Assembly: GCA_002778195.1 (NCBI GenBank)
Contig: PCDI01000008.1
Coordinates: 1,181,154 to 1,245,153 of the forward strand
Direction: 5' to 3'
DNA: 64,000 bases
Origin: Raffaelea ambrosiae
Lineage: Eukaryota > Ascomycota > Sordariomycetes > Ophiostomatales > Ophiostomataceae
Shown: positions 1 to 11,346 of the stretch, in pieces
Numbering within the stretch: position 1 is the first letter of the stretch
Layout: the number at the start of each line of letters is the position of its first letter
The notes under the pieces: model-generated
Told to the model about the DNA's origin: nothing
Databases searched by the model: none
Seen by the model: the letters and a program-made list of their open reading frames with translations, nothing else
Position numbers and translations under genes: made by a program

Positions 1-85
1 GTCTCCGTTCGGCCGTTGGGGAGAGAATTTTCTCTCGGGAAGAGAGGACAGCGTATCGGAATAGTAATAGCCAAGACAAATCGTG

Positions 86-89
<4 letters not shown>

Positions 90-116
<27 letters not shown>
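90..116 (+). repeat. Poly(A) tract, 27 bp
   Basis: An uninterrupted run of A. No coding sequence or target-site duplication is recognisable beside it, so I do not call it a retroposon tail. Confidence 0.9.
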
Positions 117-119
<3 letters not shown>

Positions 120-1212
120 ACGAGTTCCCACAAATGACCAGACCGGACGGGTAGCAGATGGCAAACAGAGAAACTTACACGGTGGTTCGAAAGAGGGGGG
201 GTAGAAAGAAGAAAAAAGAAAAAGAAAAAGAGATCTTGTCAGAACTGCATCGGAGGACTCTTTCCCTGGGTCTGCTGCTTCCTTCTCATGCAAGGCATAA
301 CGATATCTCTGTCGATCTCTTTCTTCAGTGAGGGAAGAACTCCTCGGCCTTGTTGCATCTTCTGTCTGGTTCTACAGGCGATCTTATCAACCCAGACAAA
401 CTCGCCAGTCAAAAGAGGCCACGAACACATCAGTATCCTTCCCGGTTTCTCCTCTTCTCAATTACCCGGCATGAATGAGGTCGTTCTCAGACGGGCATAG
501 CAAGAAGGGGGGAAAAGAAAAGGAAGGAAGAGAAAGAAAAGAACAAAAAAAAAAGACCGAGGACAAGCAGAAAGAACGGACGGCAGAACGGGAGAACTGG
601 AAGCCGAGCAGAACGGGAAAGGGAGGGGGGTGGTGTTGTGATCTTCCCAGGTCTGAACTCTGGTTGTTGCTGAGGACAGAAAAGGAAGAATGGAATGAGC
701 TGTGCTTTGTCTTTCTGTCCCTCTGGACATGCCATGCGACTTCAGCTCGACCATCAGTTATCACATACAGAACCAGACCCTCAGCCCGGGGTAAAAACAA
801 CAACAGGTCGTAGCTATTACGAGTACGCCGCAACCTGAGAAAGAAGTGACCAAGCCCAGAAAAGCTTTTCCACAGGTGCGCCGTTGGGGCACAACTTCTG
901 GTTCGGCTAACGTTCTTGACTACGCGCTGGCCGTCGTCTTCTCTTTTCGTCTCTCCTCTTGGAAAAAGTTCTTCCCATATTTTTGCCGTGGCGATCTTTT
1001 TCTCGTCTCAGTAGACGAGATGTTCGCTCCTGAAATCCCATCTCTCGATCATCTACGACCAGACCATCAAGAAAGGACATGCCACACAATGGCATTGACA
1101 CCTTGGGAAGCAGCATCTGATCTCTTCTCTCGGCGATGTTTGATTGTTGACGTCCACAAACCCCCGGGTGCACCCCCACCCAATTAGCGTCCCATGTACT
1201 CAGATAGCGGAG

Positions 1213-1236
1213 TTTTTTTTTTTTTTTTTTTTTTTT
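1213..1236 (+). repeat. Poly(T) tract, 24 bp
   Basis: An uninterrupted run of T, about 1.1 kb from the poly(A) run at 90-116 and in the opposite sense. I see no paired ends that would make the interval between them an element. Confidence 0.9.
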
Positions 1237-3302
1237 GTTTTTCTTTGCTGAAGTATTCGGCCGTTCTTTCGCATTTTCCGCTCTTCCCCATCTGCTATTA
1301 ACCGAGATAACGAGCATAAAACGGTGAGCTACGACGTGCAAAAAGAAACGAAGGAGGAAGGAAGAAGAAAACATCAGGCCGAAAAAAAGAAAAAAAAAAA
1401 CGAAAACAGAACTTGTTGGATCGTGTGGTTGTGAATATGAAACGATGTCCCGAGTTTCGGAGGTTAGATACACGTGTCTGACTGTGTATGTGCGCACGCG
1501 TGTGCTTGTGCTTGTGTCCGTGTGATAGCTTCTAGAATAGATCAATGCGTATTTTACACAGGTACACACGGGGAAATGCGATGATGCGTACGAGCAAGAT
1601 ACTCGTAATCTTACATTGTATTAGATCGCCCTTTGCCACTGGTCCCTTGCTGGACAGTCGGGCAACGCCTTAGGAACCGAAATTGACCTCCATTGCGGAC
1701 CGCCCAAGATCAAACCCGAGGAGTGGTCCCAAAGCCAGTAGGAGTTTTTTCTTTCAAAAGGAAAAACGGCGGGCTAATTATGTGATCGCCAGTCCTACCG
1801 CAGAACTTTGTTCTCTCCCCATATGCCTCTATGCTCTTTTTGTGGTCATCCCCGGAACGCAATGAGTAGAAAAGGAATAGTTGCTCATCTGCCCAAGACT
1901 AATTGGCCGGTTTCAGAAGGCCGGAGAGACGGCCCCGGCTTCGACGGGACGGGTCACACGTAAGATATCGTGCACGATCCGGGGGCAAGAAGAAAAGGCA
2001 ATATCCAATCTGCCAAGAAAAGGGAGGCACGAACCGGGAAACAAAAGGAGGGGAGGGGGGGAAACGCAATATGTTGGCAACTATTCAGATGCGGACAAGA
2101 AGCGAGACGAGGCGAGACGAGGACGGCACGGCCGAGCCAGCAAACCGCAGCACTCCCCCTATGCATTGCAACGGGGAGGGGGCGTCATTGGCGATATAGC
2201 CATGCAGGATGATGAGAGAACGCAGGCGGGAATACACAGCATGCCACCGGGCTGCAACATTGTGCCGTTGATGGATGTCTTAATAGGGAATATCATATGT
2301 GCTTGTTGCATATCGTCTTCTTCTAAGGTGGACGGCTGTTCGCTCGTTGCGTCTCAATATCAGGCAGACCCTGGAATTTTCGCATAGAACGCGCGCCCGG
2401 TTCTTCATCAGAGGCAATGTCCAGAGAGTTAACTAGTTCGTTTGCCTTGTCCACGACTGGCGATCAGACGAGAGTATCTTATCTCGGTGGCTCTCTTGTG
2501 CAAATAAGCTTCCTCCCATGTTGACATCTGTTGAGGCATTAAAGGGGAGCTCCATTTGGTCCGGGAAAATCCTTTCTGCAAGTTCAAAAGTGTCCGGAGT
2601 CATGCCACGGGACCTGAGGGTGCATTTAAATTGTCGAGATGTAAAAAAGAGACCGCATTGGCATGCGCTCCTGCTCAATCCAACACGCCACACGCACACT
2701 GCATGCAGCCATGACTGAACGTGTGGAGAGAGTTTCCAGTAGCTCTCGCGGAGCCCCCCGGAAGTGCACAAAGTCCGTGTGATGAGATGTGAAGGGAGGA
2801 AAGGGACGAGAACGCACAAAAGCACATACTATGTACTAACATAAGAACACATAAAACCGTGTAAGAAACGCACAGGCACCAAACACAGAATGGTGGTAGG
2901 TGTTCGGCAAGGGAATAAGGTCCAGGGGGGGGTAGATGGAGGGTTGCCAGCCTTATGAATTTTGCAGTTATTTTAAGGGGCTGATTGAGACTGACGGGGA
3001 TCAGAAGTAAGCCCGAAGAAAAGCCCTGGAAGCACCCCGGCAAGCTTCTGCCTGTCAGAATACTCAAACACAGGAGCCGGGGTGGTCGATGGCCCGATGG
3101 GTCGTATCTTTTTATTTTATTTTATTTTTATTGCTGGCGTTGTTGCTGGAAGCCTGGAACGCAGAGCAGCTTGCCCGTTCTTGTTCTGCCGTGTTGTTGG
3201 ATGTAACGCAAGAGCAACCGCAGCATTCAAGCACGCAGGATGGACAGCATTTGGAATAAACAAACAGCGAGGCGTTCTTGTGCAGGTGCGGGACTCGCGA
3301 GT

Positions 3303-3322
3303 CCCCCCCCCCCCCCCCCCCC
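3303..3322 (+). repeat. Poly(C) tract, 20 bp
   Basis: An uninterrupted C run in intergenic DNA, one of several long G/C homopolymers in the window. Its exact length may be unreliable in a draft assembly. Confidence 0.9.
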
Positions 3323-6300
3323 GAGGAACTGTCTCTTTTGAAAGAAGAAAAAGGAAGCAGACCACAAGAAGTGCCTAATCGTGACAACATACGGGGTTTC
3401 AGATGCGGCCAGAATGACAGCCAGCCTCTTCTAGGGTACCAGCCTAGGCCTCGCTTGCTTGCTTGCATATCTATGCCATTCCAGCTGCCTGTTTTGTGGC
3501 AGGCCTAGTAGACGGCAAGCCAAGAGGCGTGGAAGAGCGGCAACGCAGCTGTGATCCTTCTCTGGCCATATGCTGCCGGACAGGCTGGCCAGCTCTTGTC
3601 GATGCCGACAAGAAGGCGAGGGATGACTGGCCCTGTCGAGACCCCCCCCCGCGGCGGGCAGACAAGAGGCCCAGAGTGAAGAAATCAAGACAAACCCGCC
3701 AGGGTTGGCACCTTTCTTGCTCTGAGGTTTGAAGAAGAACTGAGTGCCACTGCTTGTGTTTTCGTAGAGCACTACTCGTATGCATTTTTGCAGACACACC
3801 CCCCCCGCTGGCTGGCCGCCCACCTTTCACTCCAGACCCTGCGCTAACTCGTTGGGGCCGTCGCATCGAGGATCGTGTTTAGGGGGGGCCGACTAGATGC
3901 AAAAGGCGGTAAACCAGCCGAGGAGGGTGTGCAGAGATCGCGATTTGGCTATGGGTGTTGGTGTTGGTGGCCTCTGGAGGGGACGAGCATAAGTTTGTGT
4001 GCACGATGCATCTTACATATTAGTAGATGACTACTCTCGTATGTGCTCGCCCATACTAGTTAAATAGAAGTGGTTCGCAGTCGCCCCTTCCTAGATTGGA
4101 CGACTCCATGGTCGCCTTACTCTTTCCCCTTTCATTTCATCTCCTGGGGTAANTTCCTATTTTTGTCTACAATGTACATGGGAAACATTTTTGACGCTCT
4201 GGCTGCTTCCCTTCCGGGACGCGCTGGGATGCGTGCCGGCCTGCTTTTTGCCGCAGCAATATGCGTCGTCGTTGTGCGATCTGGACCTGTTTTTGCTCTT
4301 GTCTTCCCGGGCAGCAGGAGCATCCGGGTCTCGCCTGCCCCGATAGCTCGCACCGCGTCCCCTGTACGGGTAGCCTCGATTGCTCTTTGCAGTCTACGAG
4401 TCTACGAGTGTGCGTACGAGTAGTGTGTGCGTAGTGTGCGTGACCCACTTGTCCTAGATCGACCTCTGCCGTAGCGACATCCGATGGTGTCTCCTCGCAC
4501 ACGCTCTCTTGCTTCTTTTTTGCCTATTTCGATTGCCTTCAGTCGGTCTTTCTCGATATGGTCGAGGCAGGCGCCGCTAGCTGGCAGCCTCCGGAGTACG
4601 GCAAGACGGCAGGGCAGCAAAACGCTCTTTGGTGGGCCAGTGCGTCGGAACTTTTTTCTGCTTTCTTAATTATTTTGTTTTTGTTCTTATACATCTTACG
4701 GTACTTGCTGCTCTTTGCTTCCGTTGCAGAGTACACGGTATTAGGCATCTCCCTGCAAGATTTGCACCTTACATAAATTTAATGAAAGCCACATGAAAGC
4801 GGCCACAATAGGCCTATTTTATTTAAAAATTCATTTTCTATGCAAGATGCTAGCGTGGAAGGCGCGACCAGGGGTGGAATAAAGTATGGCAAGCGAAGCG
4901 TGGGTGCAGGCGCAAGGGGAAAGCATCAGGGCAAGAGCGCGCCCGTAAGAATCTGCAAGATACGAGTACATCGTCAGATACTGCGAATGGGCGGCAGCCC
5001 ATGTACCTTTCTCCGCAGTACAGACGTAGACAAGCATGCGCGATGGGGTGCGTATCTTTTACGAATAGGACATATTACCGTCGGTCTCTGGACGACGAAA
5101 ATCACGCACGGCCGGGCAGATGGGTGGCCCTTTTTCTCTCTCTCATCAAGGCGCGGAAACAAGGTCTGTCTGCTTGCTTGTTGCAGGGAAGCCAGATGCG
5201 CCGGCGCGTTTCCCGGCCTGCAGGCGAGGCGAGCAGGGACGCAGAGTAAGTGCATAGTTACTGTGCTCGTAGTACGATTCAACAATATGAGTTTTTGTAA
5301 GAGACGAGGAAGGCACGAAAAAGGACGAGAGTGGCTCCCCCCGGTCGTCGTGGAATTTGTGGCTCGGTGGCTCAGTTGGTGCTGGACTGGCGTGTTGGTG
5401 CATGTGGTCCCCCCCTCTTCACCAGCCGTCGACTCCATCAGCCACACCAAAATGGGGCCAGCCCACCCAACCATAACGCCTGCGCAAGCGCATCACAAGT
5501 GCAGCCACCAAAAGCATTCTAACGGACACTCGACGGTTACCACGATGAAACATCACCAGGGAAGGCGGACCCTCTTTTTTTTCTTACCTTTTTTTTTTCT
5601 TTCTCTCTCTTTAATGCTTTACCTGTGCGTGTGCTCCGCTCGGACAAAAAAAAGGACAGAGACAAATGCAAGGAGGGAGGATCAGAGAGAGGGACAAAAA
5701 AGGCCTCTCTAAGTCCAGAAAGGGTAATACTCCTCGGCGGATGGGAATGGTCGAGCCCAGCTCTGCCGCCTGTACCGTCCATTTTCGGCCGGACATGAAT
5801 CTCTCTGGCTCTGGCCACCCTGCAAGGGCAAGCGGTCTACAGAAGTGGGACTCGAAAAGCAGGAGGCTCGAACCCGTGCTGGATGTGCTATGTAAGTGCG
5901 GGAGCGAGATGCTACTCCGTATGCGTGTGAGATGTTACTACAGCCACCATGCGAGAGACGCGAGAGCATGTCCATGTACGATAATACGCAGCTCTTTGCA
6001 CATAGCAATGTGTCTTACGCATAGTTACTGACTAGCAGGCGCTCTCAAGCCGGCGGGGGCTGCATGCATGCAGGCGCCCACTGCTGCTCAATGACATGCA
6101 CTAATGTAAGGGAGGCGGCTCATGCTGGCCCAGGCTTGTAAACGATTTGCGCTGATACGATGAGATGCCATGGAGCTAGGTGCGTTTTGCGACCGCTACT
6201 GCACGACAAGAAACACAGGTGAAGGCCGAAAGAGGAGACCAGCCCCAGGCAGACAAATGCTTCGTATGTACTGCAATATCGCGTACACGCTTTGTAAACG

Positions 6301-6465
6301 GAACACCGAGCTCAAATACTGTATGAGTAAGGGAGAAGGAGTGCGAGAATGAGGAGAAGGGGGAACACTGGGAGGGTGGGTGAGTGGTGGCTGGGGGCGG
6401 AAAAAACCAGAACGCGCCCTTGTTGATTCTGATGCAGTGGCCCTCTTCTTCTCTCACACTCTCAC

Positions 6466-6475
<10 letters not shown>

Positions 6476-6521
<46 letters not shown>

Positions 6522-6526
6522 TGTGT
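6476..6526 (+). repeat. Compound (CT)n-(GT)n microsatellite
   Basis: About fourteen CT dinucleotides pass directly into about eleven GT dinucleotides. The same compound arrangement recurs near 10,444 (as GT then CT) and 11,308. Confidence 0.92.
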
Positions 6527-8683
6527 TGTGTCAGGTGTATGCGTGAGGCGTCAAATCTAGATGCTGCCACAGGCATAAAGCAAGGAAGGAGTCAGGCCTG
6601 CACGGCACGCAGACGCCTGTCTACGAGTACCTGCTGATGCGGCCCCCTTCTTCCTTCTTCCGGCATCTCAAACACTGTTTCCCGGTTTCTAGTTCTTGCC
6701 TAGTCTCCAGTTTCTAGTTTCTTTCCCGAGCCATGTACTTTGGCCTTCCCTTGCCTCTCTCTTCTTGCGTTCTTGCGTTCTTGGCTTTCTCTCTTTCTTG
6801 CTGTAAGTCTGTGATTCTGCTGCAGAAAAAGTGTCTGTGCCGAGTTTGCTCCCGTAGCTCATTCGCTCCCCCATTCCCGTCCTCATTCGTGCTGGTTGCA
6901 GAAGTACGTGAGCTCTTTTGGTATAAAATACAACCTGCCAGGGTAGCTCGCATCAGACCAGCGGAACACAATGAGAGGTACAGGAAGAAGCTTCCGCATG
7001 ATGCACACTGCACGAGTGAGGTGATCCTAGCCGGATGCAACCTTGTGACGAGAGAGAAAGTGCAGCGAGAGGGGCAAAGAAGAACTGCCACAAAAAAGGA
7101 CCACACACCCGCGTACCGCTTGTGGAGGAAGAAGCTCAACAAAAAAAATCGGCGTAACTACTATGTACAGATGGAAGAACTACTCGCACACTAACTACCA
7201 CCGTATGGAGAAGGCAGAAGAAACGATGGCCGAAAAATAATAATAAAAAAATGAAGTGGCTGCCCAACATATCCCTCAGGTGGCTGCCGTACTGCCGCAG
7301 CTGCTGCATCAGGCGCAATCTGATGTTGCTTTGAGAAAGGGGGCTTGCAGAGTCTCGGAGTGAGCTGTTAGCAGGCAACGGAGACCGACAAGAAGATGCA
7401 ATGCACGGGACAGAGTGGTTTTCGGCACCACTTTCTGCACGGTGGAAGTTCCTCAGAAGAGCGTGACATTGACGATGAAGAAATACGAATAACTACTATC
7501 TAAGATACAGTGCAGTTCAACGAGGACAGCAAAAAAAAAATAAAGGAATGGCCTGGCCATGCGCGGAAAAGGTGGAATAACGGGTAAGTAATCATATTGA
7601 TCAGTCCAGACAAGAATTGAGGGCACCAAGTGGGCAATTGCCAATTACACCGTAGCTTTTCTTTTTTCCCGCATAAACCAGAGCGACGATCAAAACCGTT
7701 TGTATGATACTCTGTCTAGGCCAAGAAGCGGGTCTGTAAGATACAGAGAGGAGAGAATGTGTAAGAGACGAGACACAAGAGCTTAGTTTAGATCATTTAC
7801 TTTTTTTTTTGCCCCGTGGCGAGCTCCACGCTCCATCCCATGTTTGTCTAGCTCTGTTGTCTCTTTTTTATAGTAAAATATCTCAAAAAAACAAATTCAA
7901 ATAAATTGGGTTGCACTCTTTCGGTTCTCGCGCGCTTGCAACGTGGAATTTTGCAACATTGTGTAGGAATGGGCAGGACGGGCTGGAGCTAATAGTAGCT
8001 GGACATACTATTAGTCTGAACACACACACAAAGTCCTCATACAAAAAATACAACCCCCCAAAAAAAGTCGACGTTGATGTTCGGAAGAGCCGTCAATTCG
8101 CGACTACCGGGAGAATAAAATACGGTGTGCTGTGTAGTTCGTAGCGTGGCTTGATGGACTTTGCGCTGGGATTTTGGGGCTGGTGCGTCACAGGAAGAAG
8201 GAGCAAACGAAACAAAAATTGACATGAAACGGTCTGATGTCGTCCCACAACCGAGGGAAAGCCTTTTTTTTCGCCTTTCGAGAAGTCCGTCCAGGGCTGG
8301 CCACAATAGACCGACCCGTCAAGAGCTAGAACACTCGTAAAACAGAAAGGCGCCATGTGGCCAGCTGGAGCTATCCTCGATTGTTCTCTCACTTGCGTTT
8401 TCTCCAGCCATCACTTCCTGTTTCGTCACGTCGCAGCAGGTTTGAAACACGAAACACAAGCCAAGGGGGTTGTACATACATACGACGCACACAAAAAAGA
8501 GGGGAGCACGGGCGAGGGAAGGGAGGTACATAGTAGACGGGAGAGGGGGGGCGAAAGGAAGCGAGAAGACAAGGGGGTTGGGTTGGGTTCCGGCATCCGA
8601 GACGATAGACTACAAGGGAAGAAAAACAGCTGTGTCTCAGGAATTGCTGGGGACCTCACTCCGCCGGAGCATACCGGATACCG

Positions 8684-8722
8684 TGTACTAGTTATACTAT
8701 GTACATAGTAACTATGTAGTAA
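8684..8722. promoter_or_regulatory. Composite palindromic motif cluster
   Basis: A perfect 14-bp palindrome, ACTATGTACATAGT, lies at 8696-8709 and is followed at once by another ACTATGTA at 8711-8718. It is preceded by ACCGTGTACTAG at about 8684. It is the densest example of the motif family spread through the intergenic DNA. A role as a protein-binding site is inference only. Confidence 0.5.
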
Positions 8723-9309
8723 TAGTGCTTTGGCTTGTGGTGGTGAGAGCAACAAAGGCCGTACATACATGGGGCGCTCTTCCTCCTCAACGACACCTTA
8801 TTAAAAAAAAAAAAAAGGAGCTTTGAACACGCCCACTGATCTCGGTGGGTCAGCTTGGGCTTCCCCATAATGTCCACAAGAGAAAGCCGGCTCCCCATCC
8901 AAACAGCTGAAGTGGACCAACCTGTTCGATGATGGCTCCCCCATAATAACTGATGCTGCGTAAAGAACTCCACCTGTGGCTGTTTTATTTTTTGCCACTG
9001 AACAGCCAAGATGCCATCCGATGCTGGTTACGGTGTAATTTGCCCAATCTGTGGCTGGCATTTTTTATTTTATTTTATTTTTTGTTTGGCGCAACAATGC
9101 GCCCTGGTGCAACGTGCCCTAAACCTGTTTGGGGCTATGATCTGAGGAGCTGTGCTCTGTGACTGGCATTTTGTTTTCACCTTTGCCGGCATTGCGTTTT
9201 CTACGGTGTAATATGAAATGGACAAGGTTGCTTCGTATCTTACGGTGTACGCCGTACATCTCACTTCACGGTAATGAGTTCACGGGCTGTCTGGGATACA
9301 GGGATCCGA

Positions 9310-9336
9310 GGGGGGGGGGGGGGGGGGGGGGGGGGG
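9310..9336 (+). repeat. Poly(G) tract, 27 bp
   Basis: The longest G/C homopolymer in the window, next to a GGATCC. It is a strong G-quadruplex candidate on the plus strand. The length may be affected by sequencing slippage. Confidence 0.9.
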
Positions 9337-10443
9337 CAAAAACATTCGCGGAACTGGTGGATGGGAGCTATGGACCGTCCGACTCGTAGGCCGCGAAGAA
9401 TTCGTGGCTGAAGAAAACAAGCCGGGTTCTTTTGGCCTTCCATTTGCGATCCATTAGGGCCCATCGTGTTATATGTCACATGGTTCTCTAAAGATTTTGC
9501 CTGCTTAGCTCGGTGATCCTTATCTGCTGGTGATGAGGTTCTTCGACGTTACATAGTAGCAGAGACGAACGCGAAAAACCCCCATCTAAGTGGCAATTAA
9601 AGAAAAAGTACATAGTAGACCAGTGGCCAACAGAAGAAGAAGAAAATTTGAGAGAGAGAGAGAGAGGAGAGAGCGGAGATTCGAGAAGGCCAAAAAGCAA
9701 TGGCGTCAGTCCTAAACAGCATGCATGCACCTAAGAGCGGCGTCAGTTTTGTTAGCCGAGGACTGTGCACACGGGATGCTGACCGGGTGGGGCTATGAAG
9801 AGGTACGGACGGCGAACGGGGATAGACAAGACAAGACACGGGTGTAGGCCGACAGAGACAGACAGAGAAGAGACAAAAGAAGCAAGGACAACAAAATGGG
9901 TCGAGGTAAATTAGTGCAGCCGAGGCACTGACCAGCTGGCAGTCTGTTGACAAGTACCTTTTGATTTAGTTTATGCGGCATTGAATCAACAAGGACTATG
10001 TCAGAGATGAGCAGAAAAGAACGAACAAACACTGATGACGACGACAACGAAGACAGCAGCAGAACAGCAGCAGCAACAGAAGAACAAATGATGCCCAGCA
10101 AAATCCTGTATCCTCGGCGGCCTGCAGACTCGACCGTGGGCTTTTCGCGTGTGTGTTTGCACTCTGCTGCTGCAAGCAGCAATGGGAGAGTGTGTGTCGT
10201 GTGTGCGTGTGTGATGCATGCCCTGGTTAGTGGCCGTTGGCGACATGCAATGGAGATTTCCGCCACGCCGTTGACGACCTTGCGGATCCTCCGAATGGCT
10301 CGTCCAAATCCTCTTAAGGCATAAGACACACGGAGAGACGGTGTGTTCCAGGTTGTGTTGTGTGTGCGTGTGCGCTCGCGCGTGAATGTGACCGCTGACC
10401 GGGCCACCACCGCACACACAGCCAAGAAAAGACCCTTCTTTTG

Positions 10444-10483
10444 GTGTGTGTGTGTGTGTGTGTCTCTCTCTCTCTCTCTCTCT
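10444..10483 (+). repeat. Compound (GT)n-(CT)n microsatellite
   Basis: GT repeats run directly into CT repeats, mirroring the order seen at 6476-6526. Confidence 0.9.
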
Positions 10484-11307
10484 ATCAGTCCTCTTTCCCA
10501 CACCCCCCTCCCCGCCCAGAAGGATCGATAGCGAAGCAGAGGTGAGGCTTGGTCACCACCTCGCCATGTACGCATGAGCTTAACAAGCATTTCTTTCTAA
10601 ACCCCATACTAAATGACCCTGGTATGTATGCGCGGAAATTGTGATTGCGATGCTCTTGTCCGAAGGAGCTCATACCAGATGCGGTGTAGAGATGGGGGTG
10701 CATCGGGCGCGTATTACAAAGGTCTTATTCAAAGGGATCCTAAAACGTTCGGGCATCTGACTTTTGACTTTGCCTGTTTGCCTGTGTTGTCGCCGGGCTA
10801 TGCCTGCAAGTGTCCATACATGGTAGAGCGAGAGAGAATCACGGGGGAGAGACAAAGGGAGAGCCAATGGCAAGCAGCAGCAGGACCGTGGAGATGGTCT
10901 GGTTCAGGCCAGGCTAAGATCGGCTGTTTCGTCACAGTGGATGTGGAAAAGAGGCGGTGATGGGAGATGTCGAAAAAAAAAAGAGGATGTCGTAGCAGCA
11001 AACAAAAACAGACAAGTCCAAATCCAGACACGAAGAGCGAGACAGACACACGAGCACCGACTGAGAAAAGGGAAGAACACGAAAAAGAAAAAAGAAAAAA
11101 GAAAAAAGAAAAACGCGAGCAGAAACACGGAGAAAAGAAAAAACCGTTGAAGCTAATGCCAGCCAGGTTGCCTGTGCACGCTCATCATTGCTGAATAGAG
11201 GTTCTGTTCTGGCTCGACAAGTCTGTGTCACCGCAGGGCGCACATATGGCTGCCACCCACACCCTTCTTTCAAGTCCAAGATTTCTTGCTTGATTTGGAG
11301 CTTTCTT

Positions 11308-11346
11308 TGCTTCTCTCTCTTTCTCTCTCTCTCTGTGTGTGTGTGT
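11308..11346 (+). repeat. Compound (CT)n-(GT)n microsatellite
   Basis: An interrupted CT-rich run is followed by a short GT run. This is the third compound CT/GT locus in the gene-free region. Confidence 0.8.

Noticed and set aside
90..1236. Poly(A) at 90 and poly(T) at 1213 as ends of a retroposed element
   Set aside because: There is no coding remnant, no target-site duplication and no internal promoter between them.
5360..5450. tRNA-like stretch with a TGGCTCAGTTGG A-box look-alike and matching GTGGCT/AGCCAC ends
   Set aside because: The T arm and anticodon arm do not pair and no proper B-box is present, so a cloverleaf cannot be drawn.
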